From NCBI RefSeq assembly GCF_009829085.1, contig NZ_WUQY01000019.1, positions 1-64,000 of the forward strand: 64,000 nucleotides of DNA, written 5' to 3'. The DNA comes from Sphingobacterium bovisgrunnientis (lineage in GTDB: Bacteria > Bacteroidota > Bacteroidia > Sphingobacteriales > Sphingobacteriaceae). Positions 17,988 through 25,237 of this stretch are shown in pieces (position 1 is the first letter of the stretch; each line of letters starts with the position of its first letter). A program made the translations under genes and the position numbers. The notes under the pieces are model-generated. The model was not told the DNA's origin, did not search any database, and was given only the letters and a program-made list of their open reading frames with translations.

Positions 17988-20285
17988 ATGATTCGAGTTT
18001 TACTTCTTTCCTTATATACGTTTTTACTACCATTTGGAGCATTAGCGCAAGATAAAATCAATATTTCTGGAAAGGTATTGAATGAAAACACACAAGAAAT
18101 CGTTGTTCACGCTTATATAAAAATTGGGAATCAAATCACGGTTTTATCAAATCATCAAGGTGAATTCCATCTGAATAACTTGCCCAAAGGCACTTTAAAC
18201 TTAGATATTTCACACGTTGCCTATTTACCACAGAAACTAAGCATTGAGCTCAATAAAGACAGCATTTTTAATATTTACCTGACACCCAAATCAATTGGTC
18301 TGGATGCTGTAGATATTCAAAAAACAGGCTTAACAAATTCTACACATAGCCTCCAAGCCGAGCAACGCATAGAGAGTCAAGGTAAGAACTTAGCAGAAGC
18401 TTTATCGGATATTTCGGGCGTGAGCATTTTACGCACAGGAGCAACTATCGCTAAACCAATGATTAACGGTTTATATGGCAATCGTATCATCCTACTTAAT
18501 AATGGTACACGACATGAAAGTCAGCAGTGGGGATTGGACCACGCTCCAGAAATTGATCCATTTGCACATCAAAAGATTTCTATACTCAAGAATGCTGAAG
18601 CACTTCGCTATGGTGCAGATGCATTAGGTGGATTGGTTAAATTAGAGCAAAACGATATTATTAAAGATAAGCTAATAGCCGGTGCTGTTAATATTGGAGC
18701 AAATAGTAACGGAAGAGGTGCGTATTTAAATACACAATTAGAGGGAACTAAACAGAATTTCTCTTACCGTGCAGGTATTACAGGAATAATGGCTGGAAAT
18801 TTAAAAACACCTGATTACTATATCGCTAACACAGGAAAACAAGAATTAAATGGCAACTTATTGTTAGGATATAAAAAAGAAAGGCATGATTTTTCGGCTT
18901 TTTTCAGTCATTTCGGAACAGAATTAGGCATTTTTCAAGGTGCACATGTCGGCACTAAGGAAGATATCTTTGCACGCATTGCTCACGGAAAACCTTTTGA
19001 TACGTATGACTTTTCTTATGAAATTTCTGCGCCAAAACAGCGCGTATCACATCAACTTGCTAAACTTGGTTACACTTATAATCTTGATGATAACCAAAAA
19101 ATTGAAACGTATTATAGTATTCAACAAAATCATCGTCGTGAATATGACCTCCGTCGTGTCCAGTCTGACGACACGCCGATGGCGGATATTGTGTTAACAA
19201 CACAACAAGCGGAAGCAGTTTATAAAAATAACTATAGCCAAATCGGTATTTTTGGATCTTTGCAAATAAACAATAATACAGCAGGCACAGGTACTACGCC
19301 TATCATTCCTAATTTTGACAACCATAATATTGCATTGTTTGCAAGTCATAAGATTAATTACGGACGAAACCACGTAGAGATAGGCGCACGATACGATTAT
19401 AAATACTTCGATGCGGCTGGTTATCGTTTTGCATACGATCAAATGAATTCTGATGGATCTATCCCACAGTATTTGCTAAAAGATCAAAGACATTTTAATA
19501 ATTTCTCGGGAGTTGTTGGAAACTCATTAGCAATCAATCAGCATTTGACGTGGAAAAGTAACTTGTCATTGGCGTGGCGCGCACCTTCAGCAAGTGAACT
19601 GTATAGCGATGGAATCCATCACGGTACTGGGACTTATGAGATTGGAAACATTAATCTGGAGTCTGAAAAAGGCTTGAAATCGTTGAATACTGTACAATAT
19701 AAGAATAAATGGCTTGTAGTTAATGCTGATTTATTTGGTCAATTTATTGACAATTATATATACAGCCAACCTAATCCTGACTCGGTCAGACAAACTATTC
19801 GTGGTACCTTCCCTATTTTTCAATATCAACAAGACAATGCAATTTTTTACGGACTAGATTTGCAAGCAATACTTAATCTGCACAAGAATTGGAATTATGA
19901 GCTGGCATTCTCTTCTGTTCGCGCAAAGAATACTTCGAAAGATACCTACTTACCTTATATCCCTGCGGACAGAATCCAACAAGCTATTGCTTATAGATTT
20001 ATGGTGAAAGACAATGACGCTTACTTAAAAATCAAACATCAATACCAAGCGAAGCAAGATCGCTACGAACCCAATTCTGACTTTGCAGCACCTCCTGCAA
20101 GCTATCATACATTTGATATATTGGCAAATATGAGTTTCAGAACATCTAATGCAAATAAGATAGGCTTGCTTTTTTCTGTAGAAAACATTTTCAACACAGC
20201 ATATAAAGACTATTTAGATAGATTTAGATACTACACACATAGTCTCGGCAGAAATACATCTCTAAAAATTAATTATACATTCTAA
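17988..20285 (+). CDS. ZnuD-like TonB-dependent outer-membrane receptor
   Basis: Outer-membrane receptor for energized uptake of a metal or metal complex. Order: signal peptide (MIRVLLLSLYTFLLPFGALAQ), a carboxypeptidase-regulatory-like beta-sandwich (INISGKVLNENTQEIV), a plug domain, then a barrel ending LKINYTF. The plug stretch QQWGLDHAPEIDPF followed by ILKNAEALRYGADALGGLVKL closely resembles the zinc receptor ZnuD of Neisseria, which has SPDHAVAVDP and LLYGGNAVGGVV there. Zinc is therefore the favoured substrate, but this is inference. It forms an operon with the His-rich lipoprotein gene 12 bp downstream and sits under three inverted-repeat operators. An upstream ATG at 17916 lies inside the operators and is rejected as start. 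Confidence 0.85.
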   Translation: MIRVLLLSLYTFLLPFGALAQDKINISGKVLNENTQEIVVHAYIKIGNQITVLSNHQGEFHLNNLPKGTLNLDISHVAYLPQKLSIELNKDSIFNIYLTPKSIGLDAVDIQKTGLTNSTHSLQAEQRIESQGKNLAEALSDISGVSILRTGATIAKPMINGLYGNRIILLNNGTRHESQQWGLDHAPEIDPFAHQKISILKNAEALRYGADALGGLVKLEQNDIIKDKLIAGAVNIGANSNGRGAYLNTQLEGTKQNFSYRAGITGIMAGNLKTPDYYIANTGKQELNGNLLLGYKKERHDFSAFFSHFGTELGIFQGAHVGTKEDIFARIAHGKPFDTYDFSYEISAPKQRVSHQLAKLGYTYNLDDNQKIETYYSIQQNHRREYDLRRVQSDDTPMADIVLTTQQAEAVYKNNYSQIGIFGSLQINNNTAGTGTTPIIPNFDNHNIALFASHKINYGRNHVEIGARYDYKYFDAAGYRFAYDQMNSDGSIPQYLLKDQRHFNNFSGVVGNSLAINQHLTWKSNLSLAWRAPSASELYSDGIHHGTGTYEIGNINLESEKGLKSLNTVQYKNKWLVVNADLFGQFIDNYIYSQPNPDSVRQTIRGTFPIFQYQQDNAIFYGLDLQAILNLHKNWNYELAFSSVRAKNTSKDTYLPYIPADRIQQAIAYRFMVKDNDAYLKIKHQYQAKQDRYEPNSDFAAPPASYHTFDILANMSFRTSNANKIGLLFSVENIFNTAYKDYLDRFRYYTHSLGRNTSLKINYTF

Positions 20286-20297
20286 TACGTACATATT

Positions 20298-20900
20298 ATG
20301 AAAAATTACATTTTACTAGCCCTAATTAGTGTTTTTACTTTTTCATCTTGTAAAAAAGATGATCCAGTTCAAGAAGTAGATCAAGAGCAATTGAGTACAG
20401 CTACACTTATCTTTACACCTGTGGATAAAGAAATTAAAGATGGTAAAACAGTCTACACTCCTAAACAAGATGAAGAGGTACATACGATGAAATTTGAAGG
20501 ACCGACGTACTTACCAGAAGTTGGCGCACATTTGCACTTACATGTTGGAGAAATATATAAATTAGAATTAAAAACTACGGATTTTGCAGGAAGAGCTTCT
20601 GAACAAACATTCTTAAACCGTCATGAAAATCACCAGGCTTTCTTGGTTGGTGCAAATAACACAGAATTAGAGTTGGAATATGGAGATGAAACCAACGTAG
20701 GTATTACCGCTTACATCACGGTGAAAAAAGAAAAAGATTCATTTGTGCTCAACTACGTAATGCGTCATTTGAGACCAAATGTGAAACAAAATATCAAAGC
20801 AACAGATTGGAACAATGCGAACTACACGCAATTCACAGGAGACAATGATTTAGACTTAAAATTTGAAGCACACTTCGTAGAAGAGGGACACGGAGATTAA
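20298..20900 (+). CDS. Histidine-rich lipoprotein paired with the ZnuD-like receptor
   Basis: Lipoprotein signal MKNYILLALISVFTFSSC with lipobox Cys18, then KKDD and a soluble domain of about 180 residues. It is rich in His and acidic residues: GAHLHLHVGE, NRHENHQAF, and a C-terminal HFVEEGHGD. I know no characterized family. The His clusters and operon position suggest a surface or periplasmic metal-binding partner that passes metal to the TonB receptor upstream. Start and reading frame are secure. Confidence 0.7.
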   Translation: MKNYILLALISVFTFSSCKKDDPVQEVDQEQLSTATLIFTPVDKEIKDGKTVYTPKQDEEVHTMKFEGPTYLPEVGAHLHLHVGEIYKLELKTTDFAGRASEQTFLNRHENHQAFLVGANNTELELEYGDETNVGITAYITVKKEKDSFVLNYVMRHLRPNVKQNIKATDWNNANYTQFTGDNDLDLKFEAHFVEEGHGD

Positions 20901-20913
20901 TATCAAAAACTAA

Positions 20914-20943
20914 TTTGAGTTTCGCATAAAATTGATACTTTTG
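20914..20943 (+). promoter_or_regulatory. Promoter of tRNA-Arg(CCG)
   Basis: TTTG (20914-20917), an 18-bp spacer and TACTTTTG (20936-20943) form one of the clearest Bacteroidota promoters in the window, ending six bases before the tRNA. Confidence 0.75.
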
Positions 20944-20949
20944 CGAAAC

Positions 20950-21021
20950 GCCTGCGTAGTTCAATGGATAGAATATCAGATTCCGGTTCTGACGATGTGG
21001 GTTCGAATCTCGCCGTGGGCA
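20950..21021 (+). tRNA. tRNA-Arg (anticodon CCG)
   Basis: A complete cloverleaf. The acceptor stem is GCCTGCG with CGTGGGC, including two wobble pairs. The D arm is GTTC/GAAT. The anticodon arm is TCAGA-TTCCGGT-TCTGA with anticodon CCG reading CGG. The T arm is GTGGG-TTCGAAT-CTCGC. The discriminator is A and CCA is not encoded. Confidence 0.93.
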
Positions 21022-21024
21022 CAA

Positions 21025-21065
21025 AAAGAAGCTCATTTACGAAAAGTAAATGAGCTTCTTTTGTT
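21025..21065 (+). terminator. Terminator of tRNA-Arg(CCG)
   Basis: A perfect 16-bp stem (21025-21040 with 21046-21061) around a GAAAA loop, followed by TGTTTT. Confidence 0.9.
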
Positions 21066-21772
21066 TTAAAATAAAGTGAGATTGGATTATTTGGTTTGGT
21101 TATAACCAGCCTAATAATATATAAGTATTAAGTAAAAAAGGGTTTTTCATTATGAAAAACCCTTTTACAATTCTTTAAAAAAGAAAAAGCCTAAGAAATT
21201 CGAGCGAATTCTTAGGCTTAAAAAACCTCTTTATGAGGTAAATCAACCTAAACCTCAACAAAGGTAATAAAATAATTTATTAAGTTCCAAATACTTACTG
21301 CAAAAAATATTATTTATTTAACTATAGGTTCATTAATATTCTGGTTATCAAGCAAATAAATTAATAAAAAAAGGTTTTCAAACGGGGAGAATGAAAACCT
21401 TCGATAACCAATTATAAACCTAAATTATGATACACCAAAGATAGTGTACTTTTTACACATATGCAAGTCATTTATAGAAATATTTTTGAATCGAAGATTT
21501 TTTGTCACAAAATATACGCTAACAAAGTACTCGCATGAAGAATACACAGACTGAAAATTTCCAAGTTCATCCTAAAATAATGGGTCTAAAAGCTAAAATC
21601 AACGATTTATGGTTCATGCAATATTGCTTTATTGCAAATTAAATTTGAATAATGTAACCAAATTCATAATGTAACTATTTTGATACAGTTTAAAATTCAT
21701 TGCGGGTCACTAAAACTTTTCGACTGTTTATTCTCCTAATGATTCCGTATTTTTGTAAAAAGGAAAACAATC
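21062..21772. other. Gene-free, hairpin-rich 0.7-kb intergenic region
   Basis: No credible gene is seen; ORFs are very short (for example an 8-codon frame from the ATG at 21152). Four inverted repeats follow one another: 21136-21166 (15-bp arms, AAAAGGGTTTTTCAT type), 21187-21219 (AAGCCTAAGAA arms), 21225-21239 (ACCTC/GAGGT), and 21371-21401 (AAGGTTTTCA/TGAAAACCTT). An outer helix TGGTTATC/GATAACCA (21342-21349 with 21403-21410) encloses the last one. The first two resemble terminators. The nested 21342-21410 structure could belong to a small RNA or be the relic of a removed gene. The rest is AT-rich sequence leading to the ribE promoter. Confidence 0.5.
21748..21755 (+). promoter_or_regulatory. 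Promoter -7 box of ribE
   Basis: TATTTTTG, an exact TAnnTTTG match, lies 18 bp before the ribE ATG. No FMN riboswitch core is visible upstream. Confidence 0.5.
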
Positions 21773-22363
21773 ATGTTCACAGGGATAATAGAAACTTTAG
21801 GCATAGTAAAAAATATACAACAAGATCAATCTAATATTCACGTTACAATTGAATCATCGCTATCAAATGAGCTAAAAATAGATCAAAGTGTATCACATAA
21901 TGGTGTTTGCTTAACTGTTGTAGAAATCAATACAAATACACATGTTGTAACTGCTATAGATGAGACTTTACAAAAGACAAATCTTGGTTATTTGCAAGTG
22001 GGTGATGTAGTGAATTTAGAGCGTTGTACACAAGCTAATGGACGTTTTGACGGACATATCGTACAAGGCCACGTGGATCAGACTGCTGTATGTATCGAAC
22101 GCATCGACCAAAATGGAAGTTGGTTGTTCACTTTTCAATATGATCCAGCATTGAATAATATTACAGTGGAAAAAGGATCGATTACGGTAAACGGTATCAG
22201 TCTTACTGTCGTAAATTCTCAAAGAGATAGATTTTCGGTAGCTATTATTCCTTATACCATTGAAAACACGAATCTGCAAAATGTAGATGTCGGTACAACT
22301 GTTAATTTAGAATTTGATATTGTCGGAAAATACGTTTCAAAAATAATGGCTCTTAGAGGATAA
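21773..22363 (+). CDS. ribE: Riboflavin synthase, alpha subunit
   Basis: Final enzyme of riboflavin biosynthesis, dismutating two 6,7-dimethyl-8-ribityllumazine molecules. The canonical MFTGIIE start is present. Two tandem lumazine-binding barrels are seen: the first with VSHNGVCLTVVE, and the second with EKGSITVNGISLTVVN. GRFDGHIVQGHVD links them. Length of 196 residues is typical. Other rib genes are not nearby, as is common in Bacteroidota. The stop codon lies inside a terminator hairpin shared with the convergent ClC gene. Confidence 0.96.
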   Translation: MFTGIIETLGIVKNIQQDQSNIHVTIESSLSNELKIDQSVSHNGVCLTVVEINTNTHVVTAIDETLQKTNLGYLQVGDVVNLERCTQANGRFDGHIVQGHVDQTAVCIERIDQNGSWLFTFQYDPALNNITVEKGSITVNGISLTVVNSQRDRFSVAIIPYTIENTNLQNVDVGTTVNLEFDIVGKYVSKIMALRG

Positions 22364-22370
22364 GAGCCAT
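22346..22370. terminator. Terminator hairpin overlapping the ribE stop codon
   Basis: ATGGCTCTTA (22346-22355) pairs with TAAGAGCCAT (22361-22370) across a GAGGA loop. The ribE TAA (22361-22363) begins the right arm. It lies between convergent genes and can act on both strands. Confidence 0.65.
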
Positions 22371-22375
22371 ATTAT

Positions 22376-24163
22376 TTATTGTAAGTACGACCCTTGTCGC
22401 ATCAAGAGTGCGCGATATTTGTTGAAAACTGCTGATTTGGAAATGAAGCCCAAATAATTTCCATTTTTATCAATCACAGGCAAAATCCACACATCTTCAC
22501 GATTCATTTTCTTCATCACAATATCCATGTTTTCATCTTCACGAACAATATCATTCGGTTTTTGCGCGAGTGCTGCGAAGTTCCGATTAACACCTTCCTC
22601 CTCACCTAGTAAGATTGAAAACAATCGTTCACTGTAGATTATACCTAAGAATTTCCCGTTAGGCTCTACAATAGGAAAAATATTTCTTTTGGAATGAATA
22701 ATATCTGATTTACGAACTTCTGGTGTTTCATCGGGAAATAGCTTAACAAAGTTTGTTTCGATGACATAGCGAAGCTTCATCATGCTCAATACTGTTCTGT
22801 CTTTGTCTTCATACGAGATTAAGTCGCCCGAATCGGCCAAAACTTTTGTATAGATGGAATGTTTCATACCATTTCTATTGATTAGGTAAGAAATTGAAGC
22901 TACAATCATCAGCGGAACCATTAATGAATAACTTCCTGTCACTTCAGCAATCAGAAATATTCCCGTCAAGGGAGCGTGCATAATACCACTCAATGCACCT
23001 GCCATACCTGCCATCACAAAATTTGGAACATTCAGTTCAATAATTCCGGTAAGGTTAATACCATATGCAAAAGCAAACCCCAGAAGTCCACCCATTACTA
23101 GACTTGGACCAAAAACTCCACCATTACCCCCACTATTGACTGTAATCAAAGCAGCTAATGATTTTGCAAACAGCGTAAGTGTCGTATAACAGACTATTAC
23201 CCAACCAATATTTCTAAAATCCGAAAACAAACTATTCTTAACGATAGCATCAAAATGCCCGTTCAAAATCTGTTGTATTGTCAAATACCCTTCTCCATAT
23301 AATGCAGGAAATATAAAAATCAGTACACCCAGCGACACCCCACTCACCCATACTTTCATATAAGGATTGGCAATAGAGCCTGCCCATTTTTTGACGGCTT
23401 GACTGAGTTTTGAAAAGTATATCGTATATATACCGACAATTACAGCCAGTAATAAATAAAACAATAATGCATTAACATCCCAATCGGTTACCGTGGTGTA
23501 AAATAGGGGCTCATCGTATAGTATTTTAGAAACAACAGCCGCCAAAGCTGAAGCGATCAACAACGGTATCAAAACTGGTATGGAAAATTCTGTCAAGAGA
23601 ATCTCAATTGAAAATATCATTCCAGCCAACGGACTATTAAATGCGCCTGAAATACCTGCCGAAGCACCACAAGCTAATAGCATTGTCACTTCCTTATAAC
23701 TTAATCCAAAGAAACGACCTATATTCGAACCAATCGCCGCACCACTATGCGCTATCGGGGCTTCCAGACCTGATGAGCCACCAAAGCCTACAGTCAATGC
23801 TGAGGTAATGATTTGAGAATACACATTGTGCGTTTCTATACGGCTTGATTTCCGTGAAATGGCGTATATAATGGGCGTAATACCATGTTCAAACTTTTTG
23901 CCGCGTAAAAACTTACGGAGGTATATAACCGAAAGCAAAATACCGATAAGCGGAAAAATCAAGTAAAGCGAATATTTGTATTGCCAATCTATATCGTCTT
24001 GTAAAAATGAAGCGATAGAATGGGTCATCGCTTTCAATAATGATGCAGCAATACCTCCCACTATCCCCACTAGAAAGGCGAGTATAATAATAAAATTTCG
24101 ATTAGAAACACGCTGCATTCGCCATTTATTCAGCTGTTCTAATTTTTTGGATAACCTACTCAT
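22376..24163 (-). CDS. ClC family chloride channel/transporter with CBS domains
   Basis: Integral-membrane ClC protein (about 10-11 helices up to residue ~440) with a C-terminal pair of CBS domains (about 455-590), which usually bind adenine nucleotides. Chloride-pathway motifs are GFGGSSGLEAPIAHSG, where Glu of LEAP corresponds to the gating glutamate of GREGP, and GGNGGVFGPSLVMGG, the GGxFxPxL motif. The altered GLEAP in place of G(K/R)EGP is common in the ClcB-like subgroup. It starts three bases after the oxyR stop and is probably co-transcribed with it. Confidence 0.9.
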   Translation of the reverse strand: MSRLSKKLEQLNKWRMQRVSNRNFIIILAFLVGIVGGIAASLLKAMTHSIASFLQDDIDWQYKYSLYLIFPLIGILLSVIYLRKFLRGKKFEHGITPIIYAISRKSSRIETHNVYSQIITSALTVGFGGSSGLEAPIAHSGAAIGSNIGRFFGLSYKEVTMLLACGASAGISGAFNSPLAGMIFSIEILLTEFSIPVLIPLLIASALAAVVSKILYDEPLFYTTVTDWDVNALLFYLLLAVIVGIYTIYFSKLSQAVKKWAGSIANPYMKVWVSGVSLGVLIFIFPALYGEGYLTIQQILNGHFDAIVKNSLFSDFRNIGWVIVCYTTLTLFAKSLAALITVNSGGNGGVFGPSLVMGGLLGFAFAYGINLTGIIELNVPNFVMAGMAGALSGIMHAPLTGIFLIAEVTGSYSLMVPLMIVASISYLINRNGMKHSIYTKVLADSGDLISYEDKDRTVLSMMKLRYVIETNFVKLFPDETPEVRKSDIIHSKRNIFPIVEPNGKFLGIIYSERLFSILLGEEEGVNRNFAALAQKPNDIVREDENMDIVMKKMNREDVWILPVIDKNGNYLGFISKSAVFNKYRALLMRQGSYLQ

Positions 24164-24166
24164 AGT

Positions 24167-25108
24167 TTACAGGTTAAAACCCATTATTTCTTTTTTTCTT
24201 TTCGATTTGAAACGTTCGGGCACAATTTCTAAGATTTCATTAATCAGTGTATTAACAGCTTGTTTCTTTACAAAGTTCTGCGTCGTCACAACAGAAATTT
24301 CTCGCACGGGCTCTGGAGCTTTAAAATAACGTACATGCGCTAATTCATCTTCATTATAACTCATGATGCTCAATTCAGGCAAAATGGTTATTCCTGAATT
24401 AATATCTACCATCCGTTTCAATGTCTCAACTGACCCCGTATTGTATTCAAAAGTTCCTTCAGAACCGTAATTGTGTTTGTAATTACAAATATTCAACACT
24501 TGTCCACGCATACAATGTCCTTCGTTCAACAACCACAATTTTTCTTCGCCTATATCATCTGTACTTAACACTTTCTTTTGATACAAATTGCTTTTTTCAG
24601 AAACATAGGCCACAAATGTCTCGTAGAAAATAGGTGTCTCAAGAATATTGCTCTCCGTCAATGGGGTCGAAAGAATGCCGCAATCTAACAAACCTTGTTT
24701 TAACTCATGCACAATACGTTCTGTGGTGTATTCCCAAATTTGAAGTTTTACTTTTGGGTATTTTTTCAAAAAAGCTGTAATGACATCTGGTAGCAAATAA
24801 GGTGCTACAGTAGGAATTACGCCGACACGTAATTCACCTTCTAGCTCTCCTTTCTTTTCCTGCAAAATTTCATTGATTTTTTTGCTTTCCATCAGCACAA
24901 TACGTGCCTGCTCAATGATTTTGAGCCCAACTTCTGTAGGTACAACAGGTTGTCTACTTCGGTCGAATATTTTGACCCCGAGCGATTCTTCCAGCTTTTG
25001 GATTTGCATACTCAATGTTGGTTGCGTCACAAAACATTTTTCCGCTGCAGCTACAAAACTTCTATAGGTATCTACCGCAACAATATATTCCAGTTGAACT
25101 AATGTCAT
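24167..25108 (-). CDS. oxyR: LysR-family hydrogen peroxide sensor OxyR
   Basis: LysR-type regulator with an N-terminal winged HTH (LEYIVAVDTYRSFVAAAEKC...TQPTLSMQIQKLEESLG) and a C-terminal effector domain. The redox pair is in GHCMRGQVLNIC, with cysteines at residues 199 and 208, the same numbers as the peroxide-sensing Cys199/Cys208 of E. coli OxyR. This supports OxyR over another LysR member. It would activate peroxide-defence genes when oxidized. It leads a two-gene unit with the ClC transporter. Confidence 0.92.
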   Translation of the reverse strand: MTLVQLEYIVAVDTYRSFVAAAEKCFVTQPTLSMQIQKLEESLGVKIFDRSRQPVVPTEVGLKIIEQARIVLMESKKINEILQEKKGELEGELRVGVIPTVAPYLLPDVITAFLKKYPKVKLQIWEYTTERIVHELKQGLLDCGILSTPLTESNILETPIFYETFVAYVSEKSNLYQKKVLSTDDIGEEKLWLLNEGHCMRGQVLNICNYKHNYGSEGTFEYNTGSVETLKRMVDINSGITILPELSIMSYNEDELAHVRYFKAPEPVREISVVTTQNFVKKQAVNTLINEILEIVPERFKSKRKKEIMGFNL

Positions 25109-25127
25109 TCTATAAATTTTTCTTATA

Positions 25128-25135
25128 CAAAGGTA
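25128..25135 (-). promoter_or_regulatory. Promoter -7 box of the oxyR-ClC unit
   Basis: The minus strand reads TACCTTTG, an exact TAnnTTTG match, 20 bp before the oxyR ATG. The 129-bp oxyR-DPP gap contains divergent promoters. Confidence 0.5.
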
Positions 25136-25212
25136 AGAAAGTTATAAACAAAACGCATTGAGAGATCTATTTTCTCACCCCATTGCATTCATAGCCTTTG
25201 TAAAAGAATTTG

Positions 25213-25220
25213 TATTTTTG
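25213..25220 (+). promoter_or_regulatory. Promoter -7 box of the S46 peptidase gene
   Basis: TATTTTTG, an exact TAnnTTTG match, lies 18 bp before the ATG at 25238. Confidence 0.5.
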
Positions 25221-25237
25221 AGCAAATACATTTTAAT

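Noticed and set aside
17836..18091. Minus-strand open frames over the ZnuD-like promoter
   Set aside because: They consist of the operator repeats read in reverse, with Cys/Asn/His-rich low-quality translations, and no promoter.
21600..21772. Possible FMN riboswitch before ribE
   Set aside because: No RFN-element core (AGGGGC, GGG and related blocks) is present; only a plain -7 box.
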